Positions 44,979-57,239 are shown, numbered from the stretch's first letter. The stretch: DNA of 64,000 nt from Meconema thalassinum (GCA_946902985.2 OX336389.2:126887572-126951571); one strand, 5' to 3'. Notes: generated by a model not told the origin, from the sequence alone. Made by a program: numbers and translations.

Positions 44979-45331
44979 GAATTAATACATGCTATTTTGA
45001 TTGAAAATATACCCAGGACTAAAGGCCAGATATTTGGAAACATTGGAGAGTCGAGGAGTGTTTGAATGATTTCCTCCGTCAATATATAAAATATACTTAT
45101 TTCACCGTGATCATCGTAAAGTTTTTGTCAAGAGTATCAGACAATATGCATGACGGCATTTGTTCAGTGATCTAGAAAGCTGAATCGGTACTGTGAATTA
45201 ATCCATTTCATACAAGATTTTATCTACACCAAAATCTATCTGTATACGTACTACGTAAATACATTCAATTGTGAACACTTATAGGCCTACTTTTGCTGAA
45301 ACATCCCCATTTACACGCCAGATGTAATTTT

Positions 45332-46740
45332 TAGCCCATTTTCATCATATGAAAATTAGGCTTATGAGATCACATTTTGATCGTGTGTGTGTGTATGTGG
45401 GTGTGTGTCCCTAATTAAATCTAAACGGCTTGAGCGATTTTAACGAAACTCTGTTAGGACATAGTACTAAACAGTCCGACCCTGACCGTGCTCTTAGAAT
45501 TTAAATACGTTTCACCAATCCAACATGGTGGCAGCACGAAATATTTCACCAGCATTCTATATCTCCGAAACCATTGCCGATATCGCCATGACATTTTGTA
45601 TGGTGATAGAGAATGCAAAGGTAAATTATGATATGTAATGATTAAAATAATCGTAAATACAAAACCAACATGGTGGCCAAGAGAAGTTAAAATATTTAAA
45701 TGGTATTTTCTCGAGGTTTATGCGACCGAGCGCAGTGAAACTTGTCACGATAAATGTTTATACATGATTAAATCTACTAGCATCTAATTCAATTCTATTT
45801 TGTCATACTGTAAGAGCAAGATGGCGGCTGTGCAAAATTTTAAAATTAAGTTTTTATTTGTTGTGTCCTAATCATATGATGGAAGTGAACGTTCGAATAT
45901 CGAACCTACGCTATAATCTTTATCTAATTGTATAAGGTGCGTTCAAAAAGTAACGAGCCGGAGGCTGGAATGCGCAAACTGGTGACTACATCGGCTAATC
46001 GTGGCGTGTGCAACGAGGTGTGGTTCCGACCAGAGCGTGGAAGGTCACAGCCCGTCGCTAGAGGGCACACGTGCACGTCACGTGACGATACAAAGCGAGC
46101 AGCAGCATGCATCAATCGTCCAACGCTGCCAGTCACATTGCAAACAGTGACTTCTATGAGATCTTAAAAATTGCGGCTGTGCGAATTTTTTTAAATCACG
46201 TATATATTTCTCGTGTCCTAAACAAGCGATTGAAATGTAGGTTAGTATAATGAGTCAGGATTATAATATTCATCTGCTGGCATAACATTCAATAGCATGT
46301 ATATAAAACAGTCTAACATGGCGTCCATACGATTCATTTCGCCGGTTCCCAATAACTCCGAAACTATTCAAGCAATCAAACTGAAATTTTGTGTGGTGTT
46401 ATAGGACTGTTAAGTCAATACATATATGTGACTTTCCAAACCCTGAGAAACACATAAACATTATGGCAGCCAAGTATTTTTCAAATATTAAAAAAAAAAC
46501 TTTTCTGGTGATTTAATAACCCGAGTGCGATGAAACTTGGCACAGCGAATTTTCTTCAGAGCTTAATTTACAGACGTCTAATGATGTTCAATTGTTTTCA
46601 AAAATTCAAGATGGCATCCGATTGAAGTTTTAAAACCTATTATATTATTTCTCACTTCTTATTCGGGCGATTGAAAAGGTGATTCGTATGATGGGCTATG
46701 ATAAAAATCATTATCTAATGGCACTCAATTCAGCAACGTA
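45332..46740 (+). repeat. Hairpin-headed repeat element, diverged copy with internal repeats
   Basis: It opens TAGCCCATTTTCATCATATG, then AAAATTAGGCTTATGAGATC, a strong hairpin with a different stem sequence from the 18.66 and 59.47 kb copies but the same ends (TAGCC and TTATGAGATCA). A GT microsatellite (45,383-45,408) and a CGATTTTAACGAAACT core follow. Downstream, units sharing TCGTGTCCTAA/TTGTGTCCTAA and AAGATGGC/ACATGG(T/C)GGC motifs recur near 45,535, 45,670, 45,830, 46,175, 46,315 and 46,610. A mariner-like insert may lie at 45,935-46,163. Confidence 0.65.
45935..46163 (+). mobile_element. Possible mariner-like end fragment
   Basis: AGGTGCGTTCAAAAAGTAAC follows a TATA and resembles the 5' terminal repeats of some Tc1/mariner elements ('GGTG(C/T)GTTCAAAAAGTA'). 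The GC-rich body (45,955-46,150) contrasts sharply with its AT-rich surroundings. No matching right-hand inverted repeat and no transposase are visible. Confidence 0.4.
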
Positions 46741-47669
46741 CATTTCGTAAGACACAAAAGCTGGTCATTTGACTTATCTTAAACTTAATTCCAGTGATTA
46801 TAAAAGTCTTAATCACCGATATTGGAAGCGTTATATTCGAGCACATTACCGGTAATTCTTAATGTAATGGTGTTAGTGAAGACATGTAGTAGGTCGTGAA
46901 CTAAAAGCTATTTAGTATATCGCAAGGAAAACCATTTTATCAGGCAGGATAGGTTTAATTGAAGAGACCATTAGGATATGTGAAAATAGGCTATTTAATT
47001 CTTTACGGAACTACTTGCCTTAAAGTAGAAACTGCGTTGCCTTGTTAATATTTTAAACTTGACAGGACATTGTAGAGATGAGTTACATTCAAGTGCTCTG
47101 AACACTCCTTCCCCCTTCTTCCTCGCCGCACAATAGGTAGGTTGATACTGAGTTTTAACACTACATGAGGGAAGATGATTGAAAGAAAAGGAGAAAAGTT
47201 TTGGAGTGGAAAACATTTTAGGCAGAGAGGAAGAGAATCCAATAAAATAAAAAAAATAGTGATCTAACGACGGGTTATGCTAAGCAGAGCCCGTGAAGTA
47301 ACTAAAGTAAGAGGGAGCTCGGTCACCGTCAGTGGAGAGAGCGGCGGGAGCTACGGTTACCTGCAAGATATCGCTATGTGCTTTTTCCCTCCCGAGCAGG
47401 TATTTTGATACTATGGGGATAGGTAGTGCGCTAGCAAGCAAGGATAAACAAAAGGAAATGGATTTATGGTCTTTCCTTTCAAAAGGGTGAGATTCTTTCA
47501 AGCATCCAGAAATGCTAGAAATATCTCAATTAGTCGGAATAATTTTATTTCCAGATACGGTTGGATCCCCGACAGAAAGGCCGAATGCCCCCAGAGTGGG
47601 TAGGGATAAAGCAACTCGAGTGCCTTTAGCGATATTTTTATTATTATTAGCAGAAATTTGAGAGAGTAC
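46741..47669. other. Unassigned
   Basis: No recognised gene or named repeat. Overlapping minus-strand frames at 46,995-47,242 do not look like known proteins. Confidence 0.4.
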
Positions 47670-47697
47670 TGCGCCCGAATCTCGCATAGCCACCACC

Positions 47698-47708
47698 TAT
47701 ATCCGCTG
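47698..47708. repeat. Target-site duplication of SINE E, left copy
   Basis: TATATCCGCTG, repeated exactly at 47,853-47,863 and present only once, unoccupied, at 63,316-63,326 in the partner LTR. Confidence 0.9.
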
Positions 47709-47852
47709 GTCCGGGTTCGATTCCCGGTCAATGCATGTGAGATTTTCGAAGTGAAATGCCATGTCCTGTGGTTCGGATTCCACGTAAAAAGGAGGTCCCG
47801 TGGCTCATGATCTCAAGATTAACGGTCACGTTAAACTACAAGCTTCCTTTTT
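47709..47852 (+). repeat. SINE family E, 5'-truncated, inserted in the LTR
   Basis: It starts GTCCGGGTTCGATTCCCGGT (B box; the A box is missing), then GTGAGATTTTCGAAGTGAAA, GTGGTTCGGATTCCACGTAA, GATTAACGGTCACG, CTACAAGCTTCC and an oligo-T tail. Perfect 11-bp duplications flank it. The partner LTR has the empty site. Confidence 0.92.
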
Positions 47853-47863
47853 TATATCCGCTG
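47853..47863. repeat. Target-site duplication of SINE E, right copy
   Basis: Identical to 47,698-47,708. Confidence 0.9.
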
Positions 47864-50036
47864 ATATGGAAAAGGATTGTAAGGATGTCGATACCCAGCC
47901 AGATAAATCAACACTACCCCACTAGGTGAATGACTAGGAAACCCTCGACGCATACCGGTCATGCAATAACGCTACTAATTAGTTACACATTTACTAGAAA
48001 TTAAATATCCATACCAAGATGGTAGGATGAGAATCTCGGATCTTGAGCGTGAACGATGAAGTTGAGACTAAGTGAATTCTAGTAACTAACTGGCAGTATT
48101 ATCGCACGTCGATTGCGAAATGAAATGATGATCAGTTTCTATAAAAATGAGCAGGCAAACAAAAAAATAGTGCCTGAAATTTATTTACTAAATATTTACA
48201 AATTATTAAATCTTCCTAACACCAATATAAATAAACTCAAATTGAAATTAAAATATTTCACACGGTAGATAGTCCTTTTATCTGTTAAATATACTTTCAG
48301 CAAAGTTTAAATTACACAAATGTAATTATTTAAAAATAATAATTAAATGTCTTCGCTTTCTAGTCATCCTGTGACTCGATCACTTTAAACAGTCTGGTCG
48401 TAATCAGCTGTTCATCAAATAAAATGTAATTAACAATACAATGCCCTACATTATACACTTATTTACTTTAAAAAACGTGAACGTAATAAGAATAAAATTA
48501 TTATAGTAATTAAAATGTTTAAATATTTACATAAGTTTCAATTACCATGTCCAGCACGGTATATAAAAACATATATATAAGATCTTGCGCGATCTGACAA
48601 TCTTATTGCTCTGCTGTTTCTTTAAACAGTTCTTCGAACATTTGTTCACAAAACAATGTAATTTTAGGTATACTCTGGTTACTTGTCACAATAAATAAAG
48701 CTCTGGTATCGAACAATTAAGTTAAATACAGCTCTTAAATGTCGTATCAATGAATAAAATGCAATAGATTTAAAGAACGATGCGAAACTACTCATATACT
48801 CTTAATAAACTTCGTGGATATCGTAATAACACTTTCTGACATGTACAACATAAATATCAACCCTAATGTCAGTTACTTTTTAAACATACTGTATCAATTC
48901 TTGCTCCCAATAGCAATACATTACTTTCCTTTCGTAATACGGTGAACAACTTCTTATAACAGCGTCTGCTACGCTCCCAAACTTGACATACTCCTTTCCT
49001 CTCCTCTTAATAACATTCTCAATAATAATGCACGGTATTCCTTCAATAAAAAGCCCATCTTGCTACAAACGTGTAGATGAATCAGTGACTCTACTAGGTA
49101 AACACACACCTGTGAAATACTGTTCATAGTGCACTCCTATCCACCTCCACTCTAAATTAATTATCCTCGTGCTCTTTCAATACCAATTACATATTTGTTC
49201 ACTTCAGTTCACCTTGTACAATATTCCTCTTAACTTCAAATAACGCATTTCGTTAACAAACTTTCACAACATACTATATTCCACGTTAAAATAAAATATA
49301 AACATTAATAAACCGTAGTTCGCTCGTCTTTACTGTTAATAACAATAATGCATATCCTCCCGTTTCTGGTGTACATTTAATGAATTAAATGTTCATATTT
49401 ACATTTGTTTCATATCATACAAGACCTCAGGTAGATCTACAAATCTCCTGGTCTGTGGTTTCGTTATAGCAATTCTTCCAATAAAATTGTTGCTAATTAT
49501 AGGCATCATTTGACCTCTATTGTCAACAATATGATCCGATTTCATAGTTTAAATCCGTTATAACAATTGCCAATGCCTACATCAATGTCATATTACAGTA
49601 ACATTCCGCAATTGGAATTGTTCTACTCCAATAATATTATTAATAAATGTTTCAGTTATGTTCTGACACAATAAAATGTTTTAAACAGTGTTTCAGCATT
49701 CTACAATAATGCTTTCTCTTAATTGTAATGCAATATAGCCATATGGATGCATTCTGTCGCTTGTTACGCATTTTTAACGATCGAAGCATCCCCTTCGTAA
49801 AACATTTTCGTTTAAAAGTGAGCATATTAAAACGTTTCCTTCCAAAATATAAAAAAACGGAATATCTAAAATCTAATACAAATGAAATTACGTCTAAAAC
49901 GACACACGTTGACGTATAATAAAATTTACCGTGAAATCTCTAAAATTGACAACATAAAAGCATGGGTTATGAATAAGAAAATCTACTTATGAAATTGGTC
50001 ACCCCTGAAATACTATCAAATACTACAACAAAACTA

Positions 50037-50495
50037 CTAAGATCTTGGAACATTCAATTTTCTACCTTTCTGATGATCTGCTGTCGTGACACCTGTTCCG
50101 ATATACTCGATGTTCGTTTCTCGGGACGGCGCGTGCATGTCGTCTGCCTCGAAGCGGGTTCCAGTTAGAAGCGTGGTGGTCCGCTGTTCTGCGTCCTTCC
50201 TTGCCGTGCGGCAAACACCTGGACTGCAAGCTCGTCTCCCTGCTAACGGCATCTCTTCTTGCTTCGTGACTTTCAGTCTGGCAACTCGAACTTGGGACAA
50301 ACGTACCCCTCTGTCCGTCTTCGTCGTGTAGCATTTCATCATCCATGTAGATTTGAACGTCTCCGGTTGACATCTCTCCAAGTTGGTGGTGGACATTTGA
50401 ATCGTATTGTTGAATGTAAATTCAGAATACTTCATGTTGATGAGCAGTTGTAGAATCATCGATCCATGATCTTCAAGATCACTCTGAATTCCCAC
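50037..50495 (-). other. Open frame inside the LTR, unrecognised
   Basis: A 152-codon minus-strand frame overlaps a 103-codon frame (50,373-50,062) in the GC-richer part of the LTR. Neither resembles a protein I know, and both may simply reflect GC content in an untranslated leader. An accessory LTR-encoded protein is conceivable but unsupported. The second frame contains STGDVQIYMDDEMLHDEDGQ, an acidic stretch that could fool a motif search into seeing a reverse-transcriptase YMDD box; context argues against that. Confidence 0.2.
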
Positions 50496-51104
50496 TCCAT
50501 AATGTAGACTAACCTCCTTCCATAATTTAGTAGTTCATGGCTATCTTCTTAACAATAGTCGAATATGAACATCCCCCTGACTAAAGGACGTTATCATCGT
50601 AAATATAAGATATATAAGATATATAGAAGATATATTGTTGCAATGTAGTAGCTGTTGAATGCAATGCTACTAGTCGTAATTCCGTAGAAATGTGAAACTG
50701 TAGAAGCTAAGTCTTCTTTCAATAAACGTAGTGTTATAATAATGCTTCTCTCTGTTGCAAACTAGTGCGTTTTATAATTTGTCGGCTTCTCCTTTCCTTC
50801 CTCGGTAATAGCTGTGTCTCCATACGGTCCAATCTAGTCTCCCGACCGTACTTTCAATATCGTATAGAGCTCGTCTGGGACGCGCTGCAATATAGGTCTG
50901 CTCTCTTCAAGTAGCTAAGTAGGAGTCATTCCTGCGCTCTCGAAAATGGCGCGCGTGGCAGGCTAGAATGAATTTCTAGCCTCGCACCAAGTCCTATTAA
51001 AGTGACTTTCGCTCATATTTTCTCTCCTGGCCATACATTTATAATTCTGTTTTGACAATTAAATTTCATTTTCTCTTCTGCATCTGTAGAAGTGCTAATA
51101 TCTC

Positions 51105-51112
51105 TTTATATA
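51105..51112 (-). promoter_or_regulatory. TATA box of the outer LTR
   Basis: TATATAAA on the minus strand, downstream of pol in the element's reading direction, in the position of a U3 promoter. Confidence 0.5.
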
Positions 51113-51449
51113 AGCAAATTTAATAAAATAGCGATTCCCACAAAAATTATGTGATCCCATCTGATTGGCTATTGAGTTATCACGAAAAAACTCCTGGTTA
51201 TAGCCTCGTACTATCGGGTCGTGTGCATAATTTTGTTATTGTCACCTCGGCCAACCAAAACTTGTCTTTAGCTTGCTAACTTGAAGCCTTGGTCATATTC
51301 CCGTGTCGAAAGATCAGACTCTCCCTTGGTTAAATTATCATTCACTGAAATATTCCAACATTTTCCAAAAATTATCTATATGCTTTATTCACTTCCTAAA
51401 ATGCATATGTGAATAAAATATTGTTCCAATTCCAAATTCCATTTATTTC

Positions 51450-51545
51450 ACCTTCATGGTTCACAAGTCGGTTCGATCCTCGGCTCAGTCAAAGGCTGAA
51501 GCTGGGCTGAATTCGAGTTCAAATCCCCACCTGACTCATTAATTA
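51450..51545 (+). repeat. tRNA-like fragment between pol and LTR
   Basis: GTCGGTTCGATCCTCGGCTC resembles a B box with a SINE body after it (GAGTTCAAATCCCCACCTGA). No A box or target duplication is seen, so this may be a SINE remnant or chance. Confidence 0.3.
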
Positions 51546-51589
51546 AAATATAACATAGACTTTATTTAATACTCGACTTGTTCATAACT

Positions 51590-52600
51590 GGAAACGAATT
51601 CATCCCTTAATGTATCCTGGGATAAAATCTTTTTATTTTGAGTGGTTGTACTTTCCAATAGGACGATCATCTTCTATCCTCACGATCTCATAACAATTAT
51701 TTCCATACACTCTTTCTACTTTGAATGGACCCTTGAACACACTAGAGAACTTGACATATATCCTCTTTAATACGTCTGTTTTGACTGTTTGACTGGCATC
51801 CTGACCAAAACTAATTCTCCAAGTTCCAATGGTCTGCTGTATCTCTTTCCATAGCCTCTTTTCAGTCTCTTTTCAGCTTGCTTGTTCAAGTGCTCTCTTG
51901 CTGTTGCTATGCGTTGTTCCATCGATGGTTCGTCATCTGGCGGAGTATTGAAGATTCCGTTCCATGGCCTGACTGGTTTCTCATCGTAATGAAGCGTCAC
52001 TGGAACTTCGTTCGTGCTTTCATGCCTCGTGTTTTTATGCAGAACTCCATGAGTGGTACTACGTTTACCCAATTAGCATGATTCTCAGAGCTATAAAGGC
52101 GTATGTACTTGGAACACTCTAACATCGTTCGTTCAATCGGATTCGTCTTGGACTTCGGATAGAACTAAATATATGATCAATCTCGAGTCGATCCATCGCT
52201 TGTTGGAATTCCGTAGAAGTGTACTGCGTTCCATGGTCTGTCAGAAATCTTTCAGGTTTTCCTAACTTAGGAATAATGTTTTTCTCTAGATGATACAGCA
52301 CAGTCTTCGTAGTTGCTTTCTGCATCGGATTCATCATGACTATCTTAGAGAAAACATCCATTGTGACTAGTAAGTATTTATTACCCCTGCTACCTTTTGG
52401 AACTGGGCCAAAAATGTCCTGACTGAACAATTCTAAAGGCTTAGTGGGTATAATGGCCTTTGGTTTCTCCTTCAAAAGCTCCGAATTATACTTATTTTTC
52501 TCATATAGTTCACATGATCTGATTATGATTGTTATGGATTCTCTCAGGTTGCTCCAAATTTTTCTTGTGCAGTACTGTACGTTTTGTCTACTCCTCCGTG
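51590..52600 (-). pseudogene. Ty3/gypsy-like pol: integrase
   Basis: Minus strand. An N-terminal zinc-binding region is partly kept (HKSIGHGGVDKTY with both histidines; then SCELYEKNK, where the second cysteine is tyrosine). The catalytic core has SQDIFGPVPKG (first acid), FLTDHGTQYTS (second acid) and, after a frameshift near 52,135, NPIERTM (third acid), so all three DDE residues can be found. The C-terminal part (52,072-51,767 and on to about 51,590) has RYSRPLELGELVLVRMP and, in another frame, GKYNHSK. It joins genomic DNA at the 3' processing step in active relatives. A stop near 52,544, the frameshift near 52,135 and another near 51,767 inactivate it. Confidence 0.9.
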
Positions 52601-53278
52601 ACCAATGCTCTTGTGCACCAACAAAACTACTGGCACTCTCAACCTTGGTGGAATTACATTCCTCACTTTCGTGTGGTTAGCATTGACGTACTTGCATACT
52701 ATGCCTTCTACTAGTACATAATGAGTGGCTTTCTTCCTAGTTTCCTCATACTCTTCATCATCATTCTGCATTTTTCCTGACATGAATCCATATAAATTCC
52801 TCAAACTTGCATCTCTTTTCTGACTGACGGCTACTCTTCTCAGACGCTCCAGCGTTGCCTGATCTGCATCGTCCATTTCTACTACATTGATTTTCACACT
52901 GCTATCTGCTGTTGGATTTCTAGATAGAATATCTGCCAATACATTTTCCTTACCAGGAACATGTACAATTGTGGCGTTGAATTGTTGTAGAAACAACGTC
53001 CACCTAGTCATCCTACCACTCGATAAGTCTGACTTAAGCATACATTCCAAAGATTTATGTTCCGTTCTGATAATGATCTGGTGTCCAATTAAGATCTTCT
53101 TCCAGTGATGTAAGGCGTTAATCACGGCTAAAGCTTCTAATTCCGTGGTGAAGTAGTTTATCTCATGAGACCTTAGTTTTCTACTATTGAAGGAAATATA
53201 GTGGTTATTTCCATTCTGATCTTTTTGATAGAGAACTGCGCTGATTCCAACTTTAGATGCGTCCGTCTCAACAATAAA
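52601..53278 (-). pseudogene. Ty3/gypsy-like pol: RNase H and connection
   Basis: Minus strand: VETDASKVGISAVLY (first acidic residue), TELEALAVINALHHWKK (second), IIRTEHKSLECML (the usual TDHKSL aspartate is E here) and NVLADILSRNP (final aspartate). The order and spacing are those of Ty3/gypsy RNase H. A charged connection region leads to the integrase zinc-binding part. The domain degrades the RNA strand of the replication intermediate in working elements. The stop at its junction with the reverse transcriptase (about 53,280) and the aspartate-to-glutamate change suggest decay. Confidence 0.9.
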
Positions 53279-53705
53279 CTAACGTTCAAAGTCTGGAAAC
53301 TCGAGCTTAATATTATCTCTGAGCATCTCCTTTGCGTTCTCTGCTTCAATGCCCCATTTCCATCGGTTATTCTTTTTCAATAATTCGTGCAGTGGTGCCA
53401 TAATTTCAGAATGGCGAGGACAATGGCTACTGAAAAACTGACATAATCCTGCGAAGGCTCTCACATATCTGATTTTCTTCGATTTAGGAAACCTTAAGAT
53501 GGCATCAATTTTGTCTTGGTTTGGATGGTAACCAAATTGATCAATTGTGTGCCCTAGGAAATTTATCCTTTGCTGGAAAAAGTGGCATTTGTTGAACTTT
53601 ACTATAATGTTGACTTCTCTTAAGTTCTCCAGTAAATTCCTTAGATGTTGTAGATGTTGCTCGGGATTTTCTGATGTAATTATTAAATCATCCACGTAGC
53701 ATATG
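53279..53705 (-). pseudogene. Ty3/gypsy-like pol: reverse transcriptase, C-terminal half only
   Basis: The readable part begins at the catalytic motif CYVDDLIITSE (53,702 to about 53,670) and continues with NKCHFFQQRINFLGHTID, the usual 'C.F....I.FLGH.I' box, and then RAFAGLCQFF..HCPRHSEIMAPLHELLKK, the usual connector. Everything N-terminal of YVDD (fingers, most of the palm with the first catalytic aspartate) is absent; the sequence instead changes abruptly at about 53,700-53,710 into a gag-type frame. The break is a deletion or recombination junction (see findings). Polymerase function is impossible. Confidence 0.9.
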
Positions 53706-54487
53706 GCATGTCACGCAAGAATTCTACGGCGGTTATGTTTCCTACTCCGCTGAAACTGTTGGCTTATCGTCAATATTCTTTAATACAATGACGTTCTGAT
53801 TATTTCGTTGGCCTCCTTGATCATAAAATCCTCCTAGGCCTGCATATACCCTATGAATACGCTCTGTGTCTTGCGCTAGGTGCGGTCGCTCCTGCATCCG
53901 ACTGAAAATAATTTCCCTGTCCTCTTCGACTCTATCTTTATTTCCTTCGGATTTTCCTAGCTCCTCTCTAAGCTTTTCGTCTCTATTCTTGTAAAACTCC
54001 GCCAAATCCCGTCTCATTCCTAGACGTACTTCCTCCTTAAGGCCTTCATGGTCGCATGGTTCTACAATAGAAAGTGACTTGATTCTGTTACTAAGATCTA
54101 GTAGTTCTTTTTCCTGGCCTGATTTTACCTTAGCAAGTTCTACATTTATTTCGTTAACAGTTGATCTGATAACGTTTAACTCCTCACTTTTTTCCGAATC
54201 TTCTTTATTTACAAAACCTTTTATTTCGGTCATGCTCGATTCTCTACTTTCTTCAATGCCCTTGGACAATTCTAATTTCAGATTATCCCTATTTGCTTTA
54301 GCATTAGTTTAATTTTAGTAACATCTTTCAATATCTTACAAGGCAATTCGTGCATATAATCCTTATTTGATTTTATTACCTCCTCCTTCAACTCATTAAC
54401 AGATTTAGATATACTGTGCCCATTCAACAATGAAATATGGAAATCACAGTTTGCCTGCAATGCTCAATCGGGAGTATCGGGGTTCAT
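53706..54487 (-). pseudogene. Inner LTR element: gag N-terminal half
   Basis: Minus strand. The frame opens at 54,487 (MNPDTPD), has a stop at codon 8, and continues with NELKEEVIKSNKDYMHEL to about 54,278. After a frameshift the frame 54,269-53,742 is highly charged and helical (EKSEELNVIRSTVNEINVEL), with RDLAEFYKNRDEKLREELGK, then QNVIVLKNIDDKPT. After one more frame change near 53,745 comes GNITAVEFLRDMPY, resembling the start of the gypsy-type capsid ('P.FSG....AVEFL'). The rest of gag is missing at the junction at 53,700-53,710. The ATG lies 145 bp inside the inner LTR boundary at 54,632, the normal leader distance, tying this gag to that LTR. Confidence 0.7.
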
Positions 54488-57239
54488 GGTTTGTTCTCCC
54501 ACTCTGTGACTTACACACTTTGGATTAAGCAGAGGATACACTTCCAAAAAATAAACAAAATCAACTCCTACTTTTAAAACATTTAATTATCGAAATATAA
54601 GGCGCTACAAAAATTAAACAAATAAAAATACTGACACTCCACTTCACACTTGTCCAAAGTTGAACAAGGAATTCATATTAAACAATTACAAAATCATAAT
54701 GACTGGTCTTCCAAAAACCAACAAATTTCCACTAAGTTTCACTTCCATATGGAGTCCTTTTAAATTCTTCAAAATAAAGAGCTCCAAACGGCTCGGTAAT
54801 GTTTACCTACACTGTGTTATCAATTTAATACACATCAATTACTATTTACCGGAGTATATCTTGTTTACTCATAAATATCAAAATTACCAAAGTATGGTTA
54901 ATCATCACTTAATTTTGGGCTTTCACAATGCTCATATGTTACCATCCCTTTCTCTCAAGTTAACAAATCACTACCGTGATTGGGAAAAATTTGCGTACTC
55001 CCGAGATACAGAAGACTACTGAACAAGTCAAACTTAAGATTACTCCCGGAATCGAATGTCTTCAATAGAACTCGTGAATCACTGAATCATATAATAATAA
55101 AATTAGGGATTTATCATTATTTGTCTTAAAAGACCATTATATTACAAGAAAGCAACGATCTGAACTCTGCAAGCGATAATAATTTATATAAAGGGACCTC
55201 GGTTCAAAGACCGAGTCGTTCAAACAATCTTTAAACACTTTGTGTATTATGACCCAGACGGTCCGTTCCCCGACCTACCGCAATACCAGAGGGTGAGGGT
55301 CTAGTCTAAACTACTTAGCGTGATTTATTGCAGGGAGAAAAGAGAGTCCACAGTCTCGCTTCACAAGTGACTGGCTACATCAGTTTTCTACATAGCTGTT
55401 TCAAATGCAATTCTCTGAATGACAAGGCTTCTAATACACATTCTTAAAACAACATATTTAGGCTCAACAGACCTATTCTCTTGGCTTCGGTATATAATAA
55501 TTATGAAGTGTCCTCATTGGCGGGTAAGAAAAATTCAATAATACAACCAATATTTAAGGGGCTTCAACACGGACGACTCTGAGTTCGATCCTTTCAAATG
55601 CCTCGGGAACAGTATTCCAATTTGGAGGACTTATAACATTAGCGACTTAGGGCAGGCCTCGCCATATACCAGCGCTCATAATACAACATAAATAGCACCC
55701 TTTTTAACATACAACACACAATGCCTCGTGATCTTTTATCACAACTTTGAGGACTTATCAGAGTTCAATTACCACGACCAACTGTCCCTCATAATTAGTT
55801 TTACCGAGCATTTCAACGCATTCCTAGCGTGAAAAATTACTTCAATGCTCTACATGGCGCTTATACATTAATTAGCCAAGTTGCCTTCAGAGAACTAAAT
55901 AAATTCAAAATCACGTTTGATCTACATCTCCAAATATATATTACTCTTCTCCCTTGACAATAATCATTTTTACCATAAGAACATGTATTCATAACATGTA
56001 TTAATTCATTTAAAGGAGCTCGGAAGCTACTACTTTCAATATAAAATTCATCACAATATTCATTCATTTATGTAATTATTATTATAATTATCATTACGCG
56101 TGCTTTCTCATATTTTTATCTTTTATCAATTGCACTGATATTTTACTGAATACATTCCCCATGGGATTCATTTACATTTCACATATTTATTATATTTATC
56201 TCAAATTAATCGTTCAGATCGCGCAATCATTCTTTTACCTGTTATTAAACATCCCTACTCTCTCTCTCTCTCTCTCTCTCATGAGGATTATACGCAAATT
56301 CTCCCAAACACATATCATAATGAAATAGTTACTCACATGACTGTCCGGTCAGCGACCGAATCCTCCAGCGATGGAACATGTTTGCCCACTCACTGCTTTT
56401 TAAGCCATTTCCATGGTTACACTTACACTCAATGACACTTCTTTAACAGCACATAAAATATTTACCTTAATCACTTGGAATATACTGAATACCATTTTGT
56501 ATTCGTTTCACTTAACACAATACAATTTCACAAAAAAAATATTACACTCAAAAAATTTCACTATATTTACATTACGTAACAATTTTATCACTTGGGCGTT
56601 AATTATCCGCCTTACACACGTGATTTATTTTCTTTTCCCGTTTCCAAGGTTGGCACTTATAGAACGTCGGCTTCCTAATCTGACGAGATGATGGAAAGTC
56701 TCGATCGAACTACACCTCACTGGAACCGCTGATCTTCAAATCCGGGTTTTGACTATCGGCTTCTATAACTTTACTGCACGATGTCGTTTCTTGCTAGACG
56801 CTAACTTGTTCGTCTAAATAAAAGTCTGTCCTTGGTGTATTACTATTTTGGCCGCTCGAATAGTTTATCGGTGACCTAGTAATTTCCTTGCATCACTTGC
56901 TGTTACTTTAATTCGTAGCTTATTGGAGTCTTCCCCAATGTTTACTGTTCATTTGTCTACCTAGACAAATCCTGGAACTACAATTCCTAATGTTTATCGG
57001 CCTGCGCTCTAGTCCCTACATTTCCGGAACACTAGGCGTTACTTATTCCGTTCTACCCTGATCGGGTTCCTTAACGTCGATAGAACTGTCTATTTCACTT
57101 TCCTTGGGTACTTCGAAACCCTATGATGCGTCGGTTCCTTCACTGAACTATTATTCGAGTACCTATCGCTTGTTATTTCTTCAAGTCCACAGCCTAAACT
57201 TTGACTATACTGGTGAACTTTAACGATAATTGTTTCTGC

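Larger units (their letters stand above)
44396..45245. repeat. Long inverted repeat, right arm (split by a SINE)
   Basis: The reverse complement matches 43,688-44,162. Blocks on the plus strand: CTCTTCAACAAATAATTTTCCC (44,396), AGTGAGTTCCGTGTTTTATC (44,527), then the SINE at 44,623-44,966, then GTCAAAGAATTAA (44,973), GAGAGTCGAGGAGTGTTTGA (45,048), GTTTTTGTCAAGAGTATCAG (45,122), ACTGTGAATTAATCCA (45,193). Confidence 0.82.
47670..51340 (-). mobile_element. Outer LTR retrotransposon: 3' LTR (about 3.7 kb)
   Basis: The LTR end in plus orientation is TGCGCCCGAATCTCGCATAG at 47,670. The first ~870 bp (minus a SINE insertion) repeat at 63,288-64,000, where the window ends, in the same orientation and with, by eye, only about 20 differences. 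On the minus strand a TATATAAA box lies at 51,112-51,105, about 480 bp downstream of the end of pol, as expected of a U3 promoter. A GC-richer stretch (50,500-50,050) and ~2 kb of very AT-rich DNA follow. The U3 start is not certain; AACCAAGGGAGAG at about 51,335 is a candidate polypurine tract. The partner LTR is mostly outside the window, so the full length is inferred. Confidence 0.65.

Noticed and set aside
20488..47852. A-box and B-box hits as functional tRNA genes
   Set aside because: Heads are degenerate, lack complete cloverleaf stems, and are followed by repeated SINE bodies and tails.
49728..49919. 63-codon frame in the AT-rich part of the outer LTR
   Set aside because: Composition follows base content (K, F, I, T rich) and no domain is visible.
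50062..50373. YMDD in a frame inside the outer LTR as a reverse transcriptase active site
   Set aside because: No other polymerase motifs surround it and the region lies in the LTR leader; the real YVDD is at about 53,690-53,700.
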